Shown in pieces: positions 8,264 to 18,656 of a DNA stretch of 64,000 nt. Source of the stretch: Gammaproteobacteria bacterium (GTDB taxonomy: Bacteria > Pseudomonadota > Gammaproteobacteria > SpSt-1174); contig JARRKE010000019.1 in NCBI GenBank assembly GCA_037388465.1, positions 1 through 64,000 on the forward strand. Reading direction: 5' to 3'. The stretch's first letter is position 1. Every line of letters begins with the position of its first letter. The notes under the pieces are model-generated. The model saw nothing but the letters and a program-made list of their open reading frames with translations, was not told the DNA's origin and made no database searches. The translations under genes and the position numbers were made by a program.

Positions 8264-9325
8264 ATGTCCCTGTTCAAACGACTGTTAATGACACTGGTGC
8301 TGGCGTCCCTGCCGGCATGGGCCTTCGCCCAGCAGACGCTTTATCTGTTCAACTGGACCGAGTACATGGATCCGGACATCATCAAGGCGTTCGAGAAAAA
8401 GTACGATGTAAAAGTTGTCGAGACCTACTATTCTTCCAACGCCGAACTGCAGGCCAAGCTGATGGCCGGCGGCACCTCCCAGTACGACGTGGTCGTCCCC
8501 TCGAACTACATGATCCAGCGCATGGCCAAGGCCGGCCTGCTTATGAAGCTGGATCACAAACAGATTCCCAACCTCAAGAATCTGATGCCGCAGTTCAACA
8601 ACCCGGCCTACGATCCCAACCTGCAGTATTCGATTCCCTACCAGTGGGGTACCACGCTGCTCGCCTACGATGACCGCAAGATCAAGAACCCACCCAAGAG
8701 CTGGTCGCTGATCTTCGACCCGAAGGTCAACGCCTCTTATCCCTTCGCCGTCATGGGCAGCACCGGTGCGGACACCATGGGCGCCGCCTGCGCCTATCTC
8801 GGCCTCGGCTTCGACTGCACCGGCGTGGACGCATGGAAAAAGGCCGCCAAAGCGGTGGTCGCCGTGCAGAAACGACCCAATTTCACCGGCTTCGTCGACG
8901 GTACGCCGGCCCTGCATCAGCTAGAGAAAGGCATCATCTCCGTCGGCATGATCTTCAACGGCGACCTCGCTTCCGAGATCGAGGGCAGCCCCAAGGCCAC
9001 CAAGCATGTGAAGTGGTTCATCCCGAAGGAAGGCTCGGAGGTCTGGGTGGACAACATGGCCATTCCCGCCCATGCCCCGCATCCGGCGCTGGCCTACAAG
9101 TTCATCAACTACATCCTGGATGCCAAGGTCGGCGCGCAGCTGTCGAACTATAACGTCTACGCCAGTCCGAACGCCGCCGCCAAACCCTACCTGGATCCGG
9201 TGCTGAAGACCCCGCTGGTCACCCCGACCGCCGAGGAGTGGAAGCGACTGAGCTATGTGCCTGCCTTGGAAGGTGAGGCGTTGAAGCAGTACTCAGCGAT
9301 CTGGCGCGCCGCGCGCGAGCACTGA
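8264..9325 (+). CDS. potD: Periplasmic polyamine-binding protein PotD/PotF
   Basis: 353-residue substrate-binding protein that captures putrescine or spermidine for PotABC. A Sec signal peptide (MSLFKRLLMTLVLASLPAWAFA) precedes QQTLYLFNWTEYMDPDII, the usual start of the mature family fold. The segment YDVVVPSNYMIQRMAKAGLL is also characteristic. The ATG at 8264 was chosen because GGAGAG precedes it and it gives a clean signal peptide. Putrescine-preferring and spermidine-preferring members cannot be separated by eye. The operon ends at the terminator at 9339. Confidence 0.93.
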   Translation: MSLFKRLLMTLVLASLPAWAFAQQTLYLFNWTEYMDPDIIKAFEKKYDVKVVETYYSSNAELQAKLMAGGTSQYDVVVPSNYMIQRMAKAGLLMKLDHKQIPNLKNLMPQFNNPAYDPNLQYSIPYQWGTTLLAYDDRKIKNPPKSWSLIFDPKVNASYPFAVMGSTGADTMGAACAYLGLGFDCTGVDAWKKAAKAVVAVQKRPNFTGFVDGTPALHQLEKGIISVGMIFNGDLASEIEGSPKATKHVKWFIPKEGSEVWVDNMAIPAHAPHPALAYKFINYILDAKVGAQLSNYNVYASPNAAAKPYLDPVLKTPLVTPTAEEWKRLSYVPALEGEALKQYSAIWRAAREH

Positions 9326-9338
9326 TCCTGTGCCTCCG

Positions 9339-9386
9339 CCCCCGTTGCATCTCTCATCGCGAGGGATGCAACGGGGGTTTTCTTTT
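9339..9386 (+). terminator. Rho-independent terminator of potABCD
   Basis: CCCCCGTTGCATC (9339-9351) pairs with GATGCAACGGGGG (9365-9377), a perfect 13-bp stem, followed by TTTTCTTTT. Confidence 0.93.
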
Positions 9387-9493
9387 GGGTGCGCCAACGC
9401 ATCCGTCCCGCCAACCATGCTTCCCCCGACAGCAGCCCCGCATTACCGCCTCATCGACGTATAGCCATCAACCCATTCTGGTTCTTCAGGCAC

Positions 9494-9527
9494 AAAAAAG
9501 CCGCGGGCCCGTCACCGGACCCGCGGC
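9494..9527 (-). terminator. Rho-independent terminator of the semialdehyde dehydrogenase gene
   Basis: GCCGCGGG (9500-9507) pairs with CCCGCGGC (9520-9527). The A run at 9494-9499 is a T run on the minus strand, just past the stop of the gene at 9554. Confidence 0.88.
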
Positions 9528-9553
9528 ATTGGCTTGCAGGTAATGCGTGACCG

Positions 9554-11101
<1,548 letters not shown>

Positions 11102-11125
11102 TAGGATTACCCCGATTTGGCAGGC

Positions 11126-11138
11126 CTTATCGTATAAG
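11126..11138. promoter_or_regulatory. Palindrome upstream of the semialdehyde dehydrogenase gene
   Basis: CTTATCGTATAAG has perfect 5-bp arms around a 3-bp centre (CTTAT-CGT-ATAAG). It lies 25 bp before the start codon at 11101, and the sequence differs from the PuuR-like boxes. Confidence 0.35.
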
Positions 11139-11170
11139 CGTAGGCCCTGGACGACGAATGCGACAGAAAC

Positions 11171-11201
11171 AAAAAAATCCGCGGGGGGCGTTGCGCCCCC
11201 C
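11171..11201 (-). terminator. Rho-independent terminator of ald
   Basis: GGGGGGCG (11183-11190) pairs with CGCCCCCC (11194-11201). The seven-A run at 11171-11177 gives a T run on the minus strand. Confidence 0.85.
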
Positions 11202-11217
11202 ACGGCAATACCGAGCT

Positions 11218-12351
11218 TCAGCTCGCCAGGGAAAGTCGTTTCAGCGCATCCAGCGCAGGCTGATAGTCATAGCCCAGATCTCGGGCCACGGCCTCGAAGG
11301 TCACCTGCCCCTTGTGCACGTTCAGGCCGTTGCGCAGATGCGGGTTGTCCAGCAATGCCTGTCCGTAGCCCTTGTCCGCCAGTTCCAGCGCATACGGCAG
11401 CGTCGCGTTGGTCAGCGCGAAGGTCGAGGTGCGCGCCACGCCGCCCGGCATGTTGGCGACGCAGTAGTGCACCACGCCCTCAACCACGTAGGTCGGATCC
11501 TCGTGGGTGGTCGCACGGCTGGCCTCGAAGCAACCGCCCTGGTCGATGGCGACGTCCACCACCACCGAACCGTTGTGCATGTGCTTGAGCATCTCGTTGC
11601 TGACCAGCTTGGGCGCCGCGGCACCGGGCACCAGCACGGCACCGATGACGAGATCCGCGTTGTACACGTGTTCCTCGATGGCGTCGGAGGTGGAGTAGAC
11701 GGTCTTCAGCAGCGGACCGAACTGGGCGTCCAGCTCCTTGAGCCGGTTCAGGTTCCTGTCCAGGATGGTGACGTTCGCGCCCAGCCCCATGGCCATGCGC
11801 GCCGCATTGATACCGACCACGCCGCCGCCGATGACGGTGACATTCGCGGGCGCCACACCGGGCACGCCGCCCAGCAGCACGCCGCGGCCGCCCTGGGCCT
11901 TTTCCAGCGCGTGGGCACCGGCCTGAATGGACATGCGCCCGGCGACCTCGCTCATCGGGGCCAGCAGCGGCAGCCCACCGCGGTCATCGGTCACCGTCTC
12001 GTAGGCGATGGCGATCGCGCCGGAGGCCACCAGCAGCTTGGTCTGCTCCGGATCCGGGGCCAGGTGCAGGTAGGTGAACAGCACCTGGTTTTCGCGCAGC
12101 ATCTTGCATTCAACCGGCTGCGGTTCCTTCACCTTGATGATCATTTCCGCACGCTCGAATATCTCGGCGGGCGTGGCGACGATCTCCGCACCTGCGGCCT
12201 GGTAGGCCTCGTCTTCCAGACCGATGCCGGCACCGGCCTGGGTCTCGATCATCACCTTGTGGCCGTGCTGCACCATCTCGCGAACGCCAGCCGGCGTCAG
12301 GCCAACACGGTACTCGTGGTTCTTTATCTCTTTAGGGACGCCGATCAACAT
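11218..12351 (-). CDS. ald: Alanine dehydrogenase
   Basis: 377-residue NAD-dependent enzyme interconverting L-alanine and pyruvate plus ammonia. It begins with the family-typical [20 protein letters not shown] and has VKEPQPVE, the active-site lysine and histidine region [10 protein letters not shown], and the NAD-binding [17 protein letters not shown]. The ATG at 12351 has GGAGAG seven bases upstream; an in-frame ATG at 12366 is less likely. Between two enzymes of beta-alanine catabolism it would recycle the alanine that pyruvate-dependent aminotransferases make, releasing ammonia for growth. Confidence 0.95.
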   Translation of the reverse strand: MLIGVPKEIKNHEYRVGLTPAGVREMVQHGHKVMIETQAGAGIGLEDEAYQAAGAEIVATPAEIFERAEMIIKVKEPQPVECKMLRENQVLFTYLHLAPDPEQTKLLVASGAIAIAYETVTDDRGGLPLLAPMSEVAGRMSIQAGAHALEKAQGGRGVLLGGVPGVAPANVTVIGGGVVGINAARMAMGLGANVTILDRNLNRLKELDAQFGPLLKTVYSTSDAIEEHVYNADLVIGAVLVPGAAAPKLVSNEMLKHMHNGSVVVDVAIDQGGCFEASRATTHEDPTYVVEGVVHYCVANMPGGVARTSTFALTNATLPYALELADKGYGQALLDNPHLRNGLNVHKGQVTFEAVARDLGYDYQPALDALKRLSLAS

Positions 12352-12416
12352 CGTAAAACTCTCCATCTATATGAATGTTTGAACAGTCGGGCGCACAAAC
12401 GTTCGCCAACTGCGTA

Positions 12417-13760
12417 TCACTTGGTCGCCTTGATCGCCTCGGCCAGTACACCGATCAGTTCGTCTATCTGCGACTTCTCGATAATCAGCGGCGGGGACAT
12501 CGCGATGATGTCGCCCGTAAACCGCACCAAGGCACCTTTCTCAAAACACCTCACATGGACATCAAACGCCCGCTTACCGGGTTCGCCCGGCCGCGAGTCG
12601 AGTTCTATGCCCGCCACCAGACCCAGATTGCGGATGTCGATGACGTTGGGCAGATCTTTCAGGCTGTGCACCGCATCTTCCCAGTACGATGCCAGCTCGG
12701 CACCGCGGGTCAGCAGGCCGTGCTCCTCGTAGACGTCCATGGTCGCGATGCCCGCTGCGGCAGCGACCGGATGCCCTGAATAAGTGTAGCCATGGAACAG
12801 CTCGATCATGTTTTCGGGGCCGTTCATGAAGGCCTCGTAGACGTGCTCGCGCACGAACACCGCGCCCATGGGGATGGTGCCGTTGGTCAGGCCCTTGGCG
12901 GTGGTCATGATGTCGGGCAGCACATCGAAGTACTGCGCGCCGAAGGGCTCGCCCAGGCGTCCGTAACCGGTGATCACTTCGTCGAAGATCAGCAGAATGC
13001 CGTACTTGTCGCAGATCTCACGCAGGCGTTTGAGATATCCCTTGGGCGGCAGAATCACGCCCGCCGAACCGGCCACCGGCTCCACGATGACCGCGGCGAT
13101 GGTGGAGGCATCGTGCAGGCCGACGATGTGCTCGAGCTCGTCCGCCAGTTCCGTGCCGCCGTCCGGCAGGCCGCGGGTGAAGGCGTTGGCCTTGATGTTC
13201 AGGGTATGGGGCAGGTGATCGACGCCGGTGAGCAGGCTGCCGAACTGCTTGCGGTTGGTGACGATGCCGCCTACCGACACCCCGCCGAAATTGACGCCGT
13301 GGTAACCCTTTTCGCGCCCGATCAGGCGCTGACGGGCACCCTCGCCGCGCGCGCGATGGTAGGCAATGGCGATCTTGAGCGCGGTATCCACCGACTCGGA
13401 GCCCGAGTTGGTGAAGAACACGTAGTTCATGTCCCCGGGCGTGTGCTTGACCAGCCGGTTTGCCAGCTCGAAGGGCAGCGGATGCCCCATATTGAAGGTG
13501 GGGGCGAAATCCAGTTCCTCGATCTGGCGCTGAATCGCCTCTACAATTTTACGTTGGCCGTGGCCCGCATTGACGCACCAGAGACCGGCCTGCCCGTCGA
13601 GGATCTTGCGGCCATCCGCCGTGGTGTAATGCATACCTTCGGCCGCAACCAGCAAACGGGGTGCATCCTTGAACTGGCGATTGGCCGTAAAGGGCATCCA
13701 GAAGGACTCCCTGCTGGCACGATCCTGGATAATGTTTTGATAGCGGTTCACGTCGTTCAT
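12417..13760 (-). CDS. Beta-alanine (omega-amino acid)--pyruvate aminotransferase
   Basis: Class III PLP-dependent aminotransferase, about 447 residues, of the BauA/OapT type: moves the amino group of beta-alanine or related omega-amines to pyruvate. Features: DGQAGLWCVNAGHG, FFTNSGSESVDTALK, LLIFDEVITGYGRLG, the PLP lysine in TTAKGLTNG, and FHGYTYSGHP. Neighbours encode the enzymes for both products (semialdehyde dehydrogenase and alanine dehydrogenase). The ATG at 13760 is taken as start; an in-frame TTG at 13781 is the alternative. It is divergent from the PuuR-like regulator, with operator-like boxes between them. Confidence 0.9.
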   Translation of the reverse strand: MNDVNRYQNIIQDRASRESFWMPFTANRQFKDAPRLLVAAEGMHYTTADGRKILDGQAGLWCVNAGHGQRKIVEAIQRQIEELDFAPTFNMGHPLPFELANRLVKHTPGDMNYVFFTNSGSESVDTALKIAIAYHRARGEGARQRLIGREKGYHGVNFGGVSVGGIVTNRKQFGSLLTGVDHLPHTLNIKANAFTRGLPDGGTELADELEHIVGLHDASTIAAVIVEPVAGSAGVILPPKGYLKRLREICDKYGILLIFDEVITGYGRLGEPFGAQYFDVLPDIMTTAKGLTNGTIPMGAVFVREHVYEAFMNGPENMIELFHGYTYSGHPVAAAAGIATMDVYEEHGLLTRGAELASYWEDAVHSLKDLPNVIDIRNLGLVAGIELDSRPGEPGKRAFDVHVRCFEKGALVRFTGDIIAMSPPLIIEKSQIDELIGVLAEAIKATK

Positions 13761-13808
13761 CACCACGGGTCCATGGTTCAATAGCTCAATACTGGCGATT
13801 CTAGCATG

Positions 13809-13824
13809 TTAAATAAAATAAACA
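13809..13824 (-). promoter_or_regulatory. PuuR-like operator for the aminotransferase operon
   Basis: The minus strand reads TGTTTATTTTATTTAA, matching TGTTTATTATATTAA at 13 of the first 15 positions. It sits 49 bp before the aminotransferase start. Confidence 0.45.
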
Positions 13825-13871
13825 ACACACCCGCGATATTTCCGGGTATTCCTGGAATTCAACCGCTTACG

Positions 13872-13886
13872 TGTTTACTATATTAA
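13872..13886 (+). promoter_or_regulatory. PuuR-like operator, autoregulatory
   Basis: TGTTTACTATATTAA lies 20 bp before the regulator start codon. It matches the recalled E. coli PuuR box (reverse complement TGTTCATTATATTTT) at 11 of 15 positions. Confidence 0.6.
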
Positions 13887-13905
13887 GTGGAATGAGGTTA
13901 AATAC

Positions 13906-14454
13906 ATGAGCATAGATGTCGGTGCACGACTGCGCGCATTACGTGAGATGTACGGTCTCTCGCAGCGCGAACTCGCCAAGCGGGCGGGAGTGACAAACGG
14001 GATGATTTCGCAGATCGAGCAGGACCGGGTCAGCCCGTCCATCGGCTCGCTGAAGAAGATCCTGGACGGCCTTTCGCTGTCCATGGCGGATTTCTTCACC
14101 CAGGATTTCGGCGCGGCGGAACAGGTGTTCTTTTCCAAGGACGACCTGCCGGATCTGGGCAGCGGACCGATCGCCTTCTTCCTGGTCGCAGCCAACCGCA
14201 AGGAACGCGCCATGTCGATGATGCATGAGGTCTACGCGCCCGGTGCCGATACCGGCGAGGAGATGCTGCAGCACAACGGCGAGGAAGCCGGCGTGGTGGT
14301 GCGCGGGGAAATCGAAGTGACGGTCGGCGGAGAATCGCGCGTGCTGGGGCCCGGCGACTCCTATTACTTCGAGAGCCGGATTCCGCACCGCTTCCGCAAC
14401 CCGGGTGATGTCGAGGCGGAGATCATCAGCGCCAACACACCGCCCAGTTTCTGA
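13906..14454 (+). CDS. puuR: PuuR-like XRE/cupin transcriptional regulator
   Basis: 182 residues, with an N-terminal XRE helix-turn-helix (about 6-60: RLRALREMYGLSQRELAKRAGVT, then GMISQIEQDRVSPSIGSLKKIL) and a C-terminal cupin (EAGVVVRGEIEVTV, VLGPGDSYYFESRIPHRFRN). This is the architecture and length of E. coli PuuR, which represses putrescine catabolism and is released by putrescine. It sits in the middle of the polyamine island, and boxes of one motif lie beside its own gene and beside the pot, puuA, puuD and aminotransferase operons. The first gene downstream, 64 bp on, is the puuC-type dehydrogenase. The ligand is inferred. Confidence 0.87.
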   Translation: MSIDVGARLRALREMYGLSQRELAKRAGVTNGMISQIEQDRVSPSIGSLKKILDGLSLSMADFFTQDFGAAEQVFFSKDDLPDLGSGPIAFFLVAANRKERAMSMMHEVYAPGADTGEEMLQHNGEEAGVVVRGEIEVTVGGESRVLGPGDSYYFESRIPHRFRNPGDVEAEIISANTPPSF

Positions 14455-14518
14455 TCCCGGACGTCAGGCGACAGGTCGGACGCCCGGTGATGATCAACCA
14501 ACACCTTTTGGAGTTCTC

Positions 14519-16021
14519 ATGACCAGTAACCTGACGCTCTCTGACTGGCAGGCCAAAGCCACGACCCTGAACATCCGCGGCCAGGCCTTCATCGGCGGGC
14601 GGTATGTAGACTCGCTGTCGAACAAGACCTTCGACTGCATCAATCCCGCCAACGGCCAGACCCTGGCCAGGATCGCGGAATGCGATGCGGCGGATGCCGA
14701 TGCCGCCGTAGCCGCCGCCCGCAAGGCCTTCGAGTCCGGCTCCTGGTCACGCATGGCGCCGCACGATCGCAAGCAGGTGATGATCCGTTTCGGCCAGCTC
14801 ATGGACGAACACCTGGAGGAGCTCGCGCTGCTCGAAACCCTGGACATGGGCAAGCCGATCGGGGACAGCACCACCATCGACATCCCCGGTGCGGCCCGCT
14901 GCATCCGCCACTACGGCGAAGCTGTCGACAAGCTGTACGACGAGGTGGCACCAACTCCCGACGCGGCCCTGGGGCTGATCACCCGCGAACCCATCGGCGT
15001 GGTCGCGGCCATCGTCCCCTGGAATTTCCCCATCCTGATGGCGGCCTGGAAGATCGGCCCGGCCCTGGCCGCCGGGAACTCGGTCATTCTCAAGCCCTCG
15101 GAAAAATCGCCCCTGACCGCCATCCGCGTGGCCGAACTGGCGATGGAGGCCGGCATGCCGGAGGGCGTGTTCAATGTCCTGCCCGGTTTCGGCCACACCG
15201 TCGGCAAGGCCCTCGCCCTGCACATGGACGTGGATTGCATCGCCTTCACCGGCTCCACCTGGGTCGGCAAACAGATCATGCAGTATGCCGGCCAGTCCAA
15301 CCTGAAACGGACCTGGCTGGAGTGTGGCGGCAAGACGCCGAATATCGTGTTCGCCGACACCCCCGACCTGGATGCCGCGGCCGAGGCCTCCGCCTTCGCC
15401 ATCTTCTACAACCAGGGCGAGATGTGCACCGCCGGTTCGCGTCTGCTGGTGGAGGAATCGATCAAGGAGGCATTCATCGAAAAGGTCATCGCCTCCGGCC
15501 AGCGCATGGCGCCCGGCGATCCGCTCGACCCGCAGACCCGCATGGGCGCCATCGTCGACGACATCCAGCTCGACCGGGTGATGGGCTACATCGAGGACGG
15601 CAGAAAGGCCGGTGCGCGCATTCGCCTGGGTGGCGAGCGTGCCCTGCAGGAAACCGGCGGCTATTATCTGCAGCCGACCATCTTCGACAATGTGACCAAC
15701 GACATGAAGATCGCCCAGGAGGAGATCTTCGGCCCGGTGCTCTCCACCATCAGCTTCACGGATGAGGAAGAGGCCGTACGCATCGCCAACGACACGGACT
15801 ATGGCCTGGCCGCGGCGGTCTGGACCAGCAACATGAGCAAGGGGCACCGCATGGCCAAGCGCCTGCGCGCCGGCACCCTGTGGGTCAACTGCTTCGATGA
15901 AGGCGACCTGACCGTGCCGTTCGGCGGTTTCAAGCAATCCGGCAACGGCCGCGACAAGTCGCTGCACGCCTTCGACAAGTACGTCGAGCTCAAAACCACC
16001 TGGATCGATCTGAGTCGCTGA
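14519..16021 (+). CDS. puuC: Gamma-glutamyl-gamma-aminobutyraldehyde dehydrogenase
   Basis: 500-residue NAD(P)-dependent aldehyde dehydrogenase of the PuuC type, oxidising gamma-glutamyl-gamma-aminobutyraldehyde to the acid. Features: VVAAIVPWNFPILMAAWKIGPALA, catalytic glutamate in LECGGKTPN, catalytic cysteine in NQGEMCTAGSR, and the C-terminal TVPFGGFKQSGNGRDKS. The ATG at 14519 follows TTTTGGAG. Placed directly behind the PuuR-like gene and followed closely by a GNAT and an SDR gene. PuuC-type enzymes are broad, so other amine-derived aldehydes are possible substrates. Confidence 0.9.
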   Translation: MTSNLTLSDWQAKATTLNIRGQAFIGGRYVDSLSNKTFDCINPANGQTLARIAECDAADADAAVAAARKAFESGSWSRMAPHDRKQVMIRFGQLMDEHLEELALLETLDMGKPIGDSTTIDIPGAARCIRHYGEAVDKLYDEVAPTPDAALGLITREPIGVVAAIVPWNFPILMAAWKIGPALAAGNSVILKPSEKSPLTAIRVAELAMEAGMPEGVFNVLPGFGHTVGKALALHMDVDCIAFTGSTWVGKQIMQYAGQSNLKRTWLECGGKTPNIVFADTPDLDAAAEASAFAIFYNQGEMCTAGSRLLVEESIKEAFIEKVIASGQRMAPGDPLDPQTRMGAIVDDIQLDRVMGYIEDGRKAGARIRLGGERALQETGGYYLQPTIFDNVTNDMKIAQEEIFGPVLSTISFTDEEEAVRIANDTDYGLAAAVWTSNMSKGHRMAKRLRAGTLWVNCFDEGDLTVPFGGFKQSGNGRDKSLHAFDKYVELKTTWIDLSR

Positions 16022-16049
16022 TAGCGGCTCGCGGCCGCCCGCCGATACG

Positions 16050-16544
16050 ATGAAGCGCAAGCCTCCCGTAACGGCGGGCACCCGCCCCACCCTGAGTATC
16101 GTCCCGGCCGCGCCGGACAATCTCGAACAACTGCTGGCCCTGATCGAGGACTACCAGCGCTTCTACCGGGCCACCGACATCGATCCGGCGCGCAACCGCG
16201 CGTTCTTCGCCTCGCTGCTGGAAGCACCCGAGGAAGGCATCCAGCATCTCGCCCTCGTCGATGAACATCCCGTCGGTTTCTCCACCCTTTACTTCACCCG
16301 CTGCAGCGTCGAGGCACGGCGCATCGCCACGCTTTACGATCTGTTCGTGGCATCAACCCATCGCGGACAGGGTATCGGCCGGCAACTGATGGAGCACGCT
16401 GCCGGCATCGCCCGCGCGCGTGGGCTCACCCTGATGGAATGGGAAACCGCCGGCGACAATCTAACGGCCCAACGGCTTTATGACGGTACCGGCGCCGAAC
16501 GCAGCGCCTGGGTTCACTACAGCAAACGCATCGATCACTTTTAA
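16050..16544 (+). CDS. GNAT-family N-acetyltransferase
   Basis: 164-residue acetyltransferase. The acetyl-CoA-binding motif A is clear: LYDLFVASTHRGQGIGRQLMEHA (R/Q-x-x-G-x-G), followed by LMEWETAGDNLTAQRLYDGTG, typical of the C-terminal half. Substrate unknown. Its place between puuC (28 bp upstream) and an SDR gene (9 bp downstream) suggests an amine or polyamine intermediate, but this is inference from context only. Confidence 0.85.
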   Translation: MKRKPPVTAGTRPTLSIVPAAPDNLEQLLALIEDYQRFYRATDIDPARNRAFFASLLEAPEEGIQHLALVDEHPVGFSTLYFTRCSVEARRIATLYDLFVASTHRGQGIGRQLMEHAAGIARARGLTLMEWETAGDNLTAQRLYDGTGAERSAWVHYSKRIDHF

Positions 16545-16553
16545 GCACCATCA

Positions 16554-17348
16554 ATGGACAGGGAACGCTTTTCCAACCGGGTTGCACTCATCACCGGCGC
16601 CGGCAGCGAAACCGGTATCGGCTTTGCAACGGCATGCAACCTGGGGCGCTCGGGCGCCCGCATTGCCATCACCTCCACCACGGCGCGCATTGATGAGCGG
16701 GTGGCGGCCCTGCAGGCCGAGGGAATCGACGCGCGCGGCTACGTCGCCGACCTCACCGACCGTAAACAGGTCGACGCACTGATCGGGAACGTACAAAGGG
16801 ATTTCGGAGCCGTCGACATCCTGGTCAACAACGCCGGCATGACCCAGGTGGGGCAGGAGGAGCCGCTGCTGTCGCTCGCCGACATGACGCCCGAGACCTG
16901 GGATGAGAGCATCGACCGCAACCTCGGCACCTGCTTCAACGTCACCCATCGCGTGCTGCCCGGCATGATCACCCGAGGCTACGGGCGCATCGTAAACGTG
17001 TCGTCGGTGACGGGCCCGCTGGTCAGCAATCCCGGCGAGGCCGCCTATAGTGCCGCCAAGGCCGCGATGGTCGGCATGAGCCGCAGCCTGGCCATCGAGG
17101 TGGCCGCCCACGGCATCACCGTCAACAACGTCGCCCCCGGCTGGATCGCCAGCGGTTCGCAAACCGCGGAGGAGGCCGTCGGGGCGCAGAACACGCCGAT
17201 GAAGCGTGCCGGCACGCCGGCCGAGGTGGCCGACCTGATCGCCTTCCTGGCCTCCGACGAAGCGACCTACATCACCGGCCAGCTGCACGTCATCGACGGC
17301 GGCAACATCCTGCAGGAATACAAGGGTCCCGGCGAGCAGTACTACTGA
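16554..17348 (+). CDS. Short-chain dehydrogenase/reductase
   Basis: 264-residue SDR oxidoreductase. The N-terminal nucleotide-binding motif is ALITGAGSETGIGFA (TGxxxGxG), with NNAGM, the catalytic serine in NVSSVTG, and the YxxxK pair in YSAAK. It ends in ITGQLHVIDGGN, as in the FabG-like group. The true substrate is not evident. It is the last gene of the puuR-puuC-GNAT-SDR run and ends 5 bp from the convergent puuB. Confidence 0.88.
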   Translation: MDRERFSNRVALITGAGSETGIGFATACNLGRSGARIAITSTTARIDERVAALQAEGIDARGYVADLTDRKQVDALIGNVQRDFGAVDILVNNAGMTQVGQEEPLLSLADMTPETWDESIDRNLGTCFNVTHRVLPGMITRGYGRIVNVSSVTGPLVSNPGEAAYSAAKAAMVGMSRSLAIEVAAHGITVNNVAPGWIASGSQTAEEAVGAQNTPMKRAGTPAEVADLIAFLASDEATYITGQLHVIDGGNILQEYKGPGEQYY

Positions 17349-17353
17349 GCCGG

Positions 17354-18640
17354 TTACGGCAGCAGGTCGCGCATCCGGAACCAGGCCATCGACAGGACCA
17401 GCGCGGGCGTGCGGAACCACTTGCCGCCAGGGAACGCCATGTGCGGAATCCTGGCGAACACGTCCAGGCGTTCCTCGGTGCCGGCGATGGCCTCCGCCAT
17501 CAACTTGCCCGCGAACCCCGTCAGCGCGATGCCGTGCCCGGAAAAGCCCTGGGCGAAATACAGGTTCTGATCCAGCTTGCCGAAATGCGGCGCCCGGTTC
17601 TCGGTGATGGCGACATAACCGCCCCAGGCGTACTCCACCTTCACATCGCCGAGCTGCGGGAAGACCTTGAGCATGCGCTTGCGCATGGAATGCCGGATGC
17701 TGAGCGGTTCGACCGTGGAATAGGAAACCCGTCCGCCGAACAGCATGCGGTGGTCCGCCGATAGCCGGAAGTAGTCCAGCACGAAGTTGATGTCCGCGAC
17801 GGCCGCGTTGTTGGGCAGCAGCGAGCGCGCGGTTGCCTCGTCAAGCTGCTCGGTGGCGATGATATAGGTGCCGACCGGCATGATGCGACGCCACAGCTTC
17901 GGCTCCAGGCCGTCCAGATGGGCGTTGGCGCACAGCACCACGTGCTTGGCGCGCACCCGCCCGCCCCGGGCGGTATGCACCGTTGCGGTATTGCCGCGCT
18001 CGATATGCGTCACCCGGCTGTCCTCGAAGATCTGCGCCCCGGCCTTTTGGGCCGCGGATATCAAACCGAGGGTGTAGTTCAGCGGATGCAGGTGGCCACT
18101 GCGCGGATCGTACAATCCGGCGACATAGCGGTCGCTGTCGACCATCGCCCTGAGCGCGTCGCCGGTCAGCACCTCGACGCCTTCGTAGCCGTAGTCGCGC
18201 ACCAGCTCATCGCGCCAGCGCTCCAGCTCCCGATGCTGGCGCGATTTGAGCCCCACGTGCAGATGCCCCGGCGCGAGATCGCACTGGATGCCGTGCTTTT
18301 CGATCAGCGAATCGACCAACGACAGGGCTTCGACGGACATATCCCACAGCTGCCGGGCGTCACCCTTGCCGACCAGGCGGTCCAGTTTGCCCATGTCGCA
18401 GCCGTAGCCGAAGATCTTCTGCCCGCCGCTGCGCCCGGAAGCGCCCCAGCCGACCCGTTGCGCCTCGAGCAAAGCCACCTTGTAGCCGCGCTCGGCGAGA
18501 TGCAGCGCCGTGGAGGCGCCGGTGATGCCAGCCCCCACCACACAGACATCCACATTGATGTCCTCTTCCAGAGCGGGAAAGTCGAGCGTGAGATTACGGC
18601 TCGCAGCGTAGTACGAATCGACATGGGCCGACTTGGTCAT
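17354..18640 (-). CDS. puuB: Gamma-glutamylputrescine oxidase
   Basis: 428-residue FAD-dependent oxidoreductase of the DAO fold, oxidising gamma-glutamylputrescine to the aminobutyraldehyde with release of ammonia and H2O2. FAD-binding GxGxxG appears near residue 35 (VCVVGAGITGASTALHLAERG), followed by GWGASGRSGGQKIFGYG and the C-terminal YFAQGFSGHGIALTGFAGKL typical of PuuB. It lies 16 bp downstream of puuA on the same strand, so the two enzymes that start the pathway are one operon. Confidence 0.93.
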   Translation of the reverse strand: MTKSAHVDSYYAASRNLTLDFPALEEDINVDVCVVGAGITGASTALHLAERGYKVALLEAQRVGWGASGRSGGQKIFGYGCDMGKLDRLVGKGDARQLWDMSVEALSLVDSLIEKHGIQCDLAPGHLHVGLKSRQHRELERWRDELVRDYGYEGVEVLTGDALRAMVDSDRYVAGLYDPRSGHLHPLNYTLGLISAAQKAGAQIFEDSRVTHIERGNTATVHTARGGRVRAKHVVLCANAHLDGLEPKLWRRIMPVGTYIIATEQLDEATARSLLPNNAAVADINFVLDYFRLSADHRMLFGGRVSYSTVEPLSIRHSMRKRMLKVFPQLGDVKVEYAWGGYVAITENRAPHFGKLDQNLYFAQGFSGHGIALTGFAGKLMAEAIAGTEERLDVFARIPHMAFPGGKWFRTPALVLSMAWFRMRDLLP

Positions 18641-18656
18641 AAGGACTCCGAACAGG

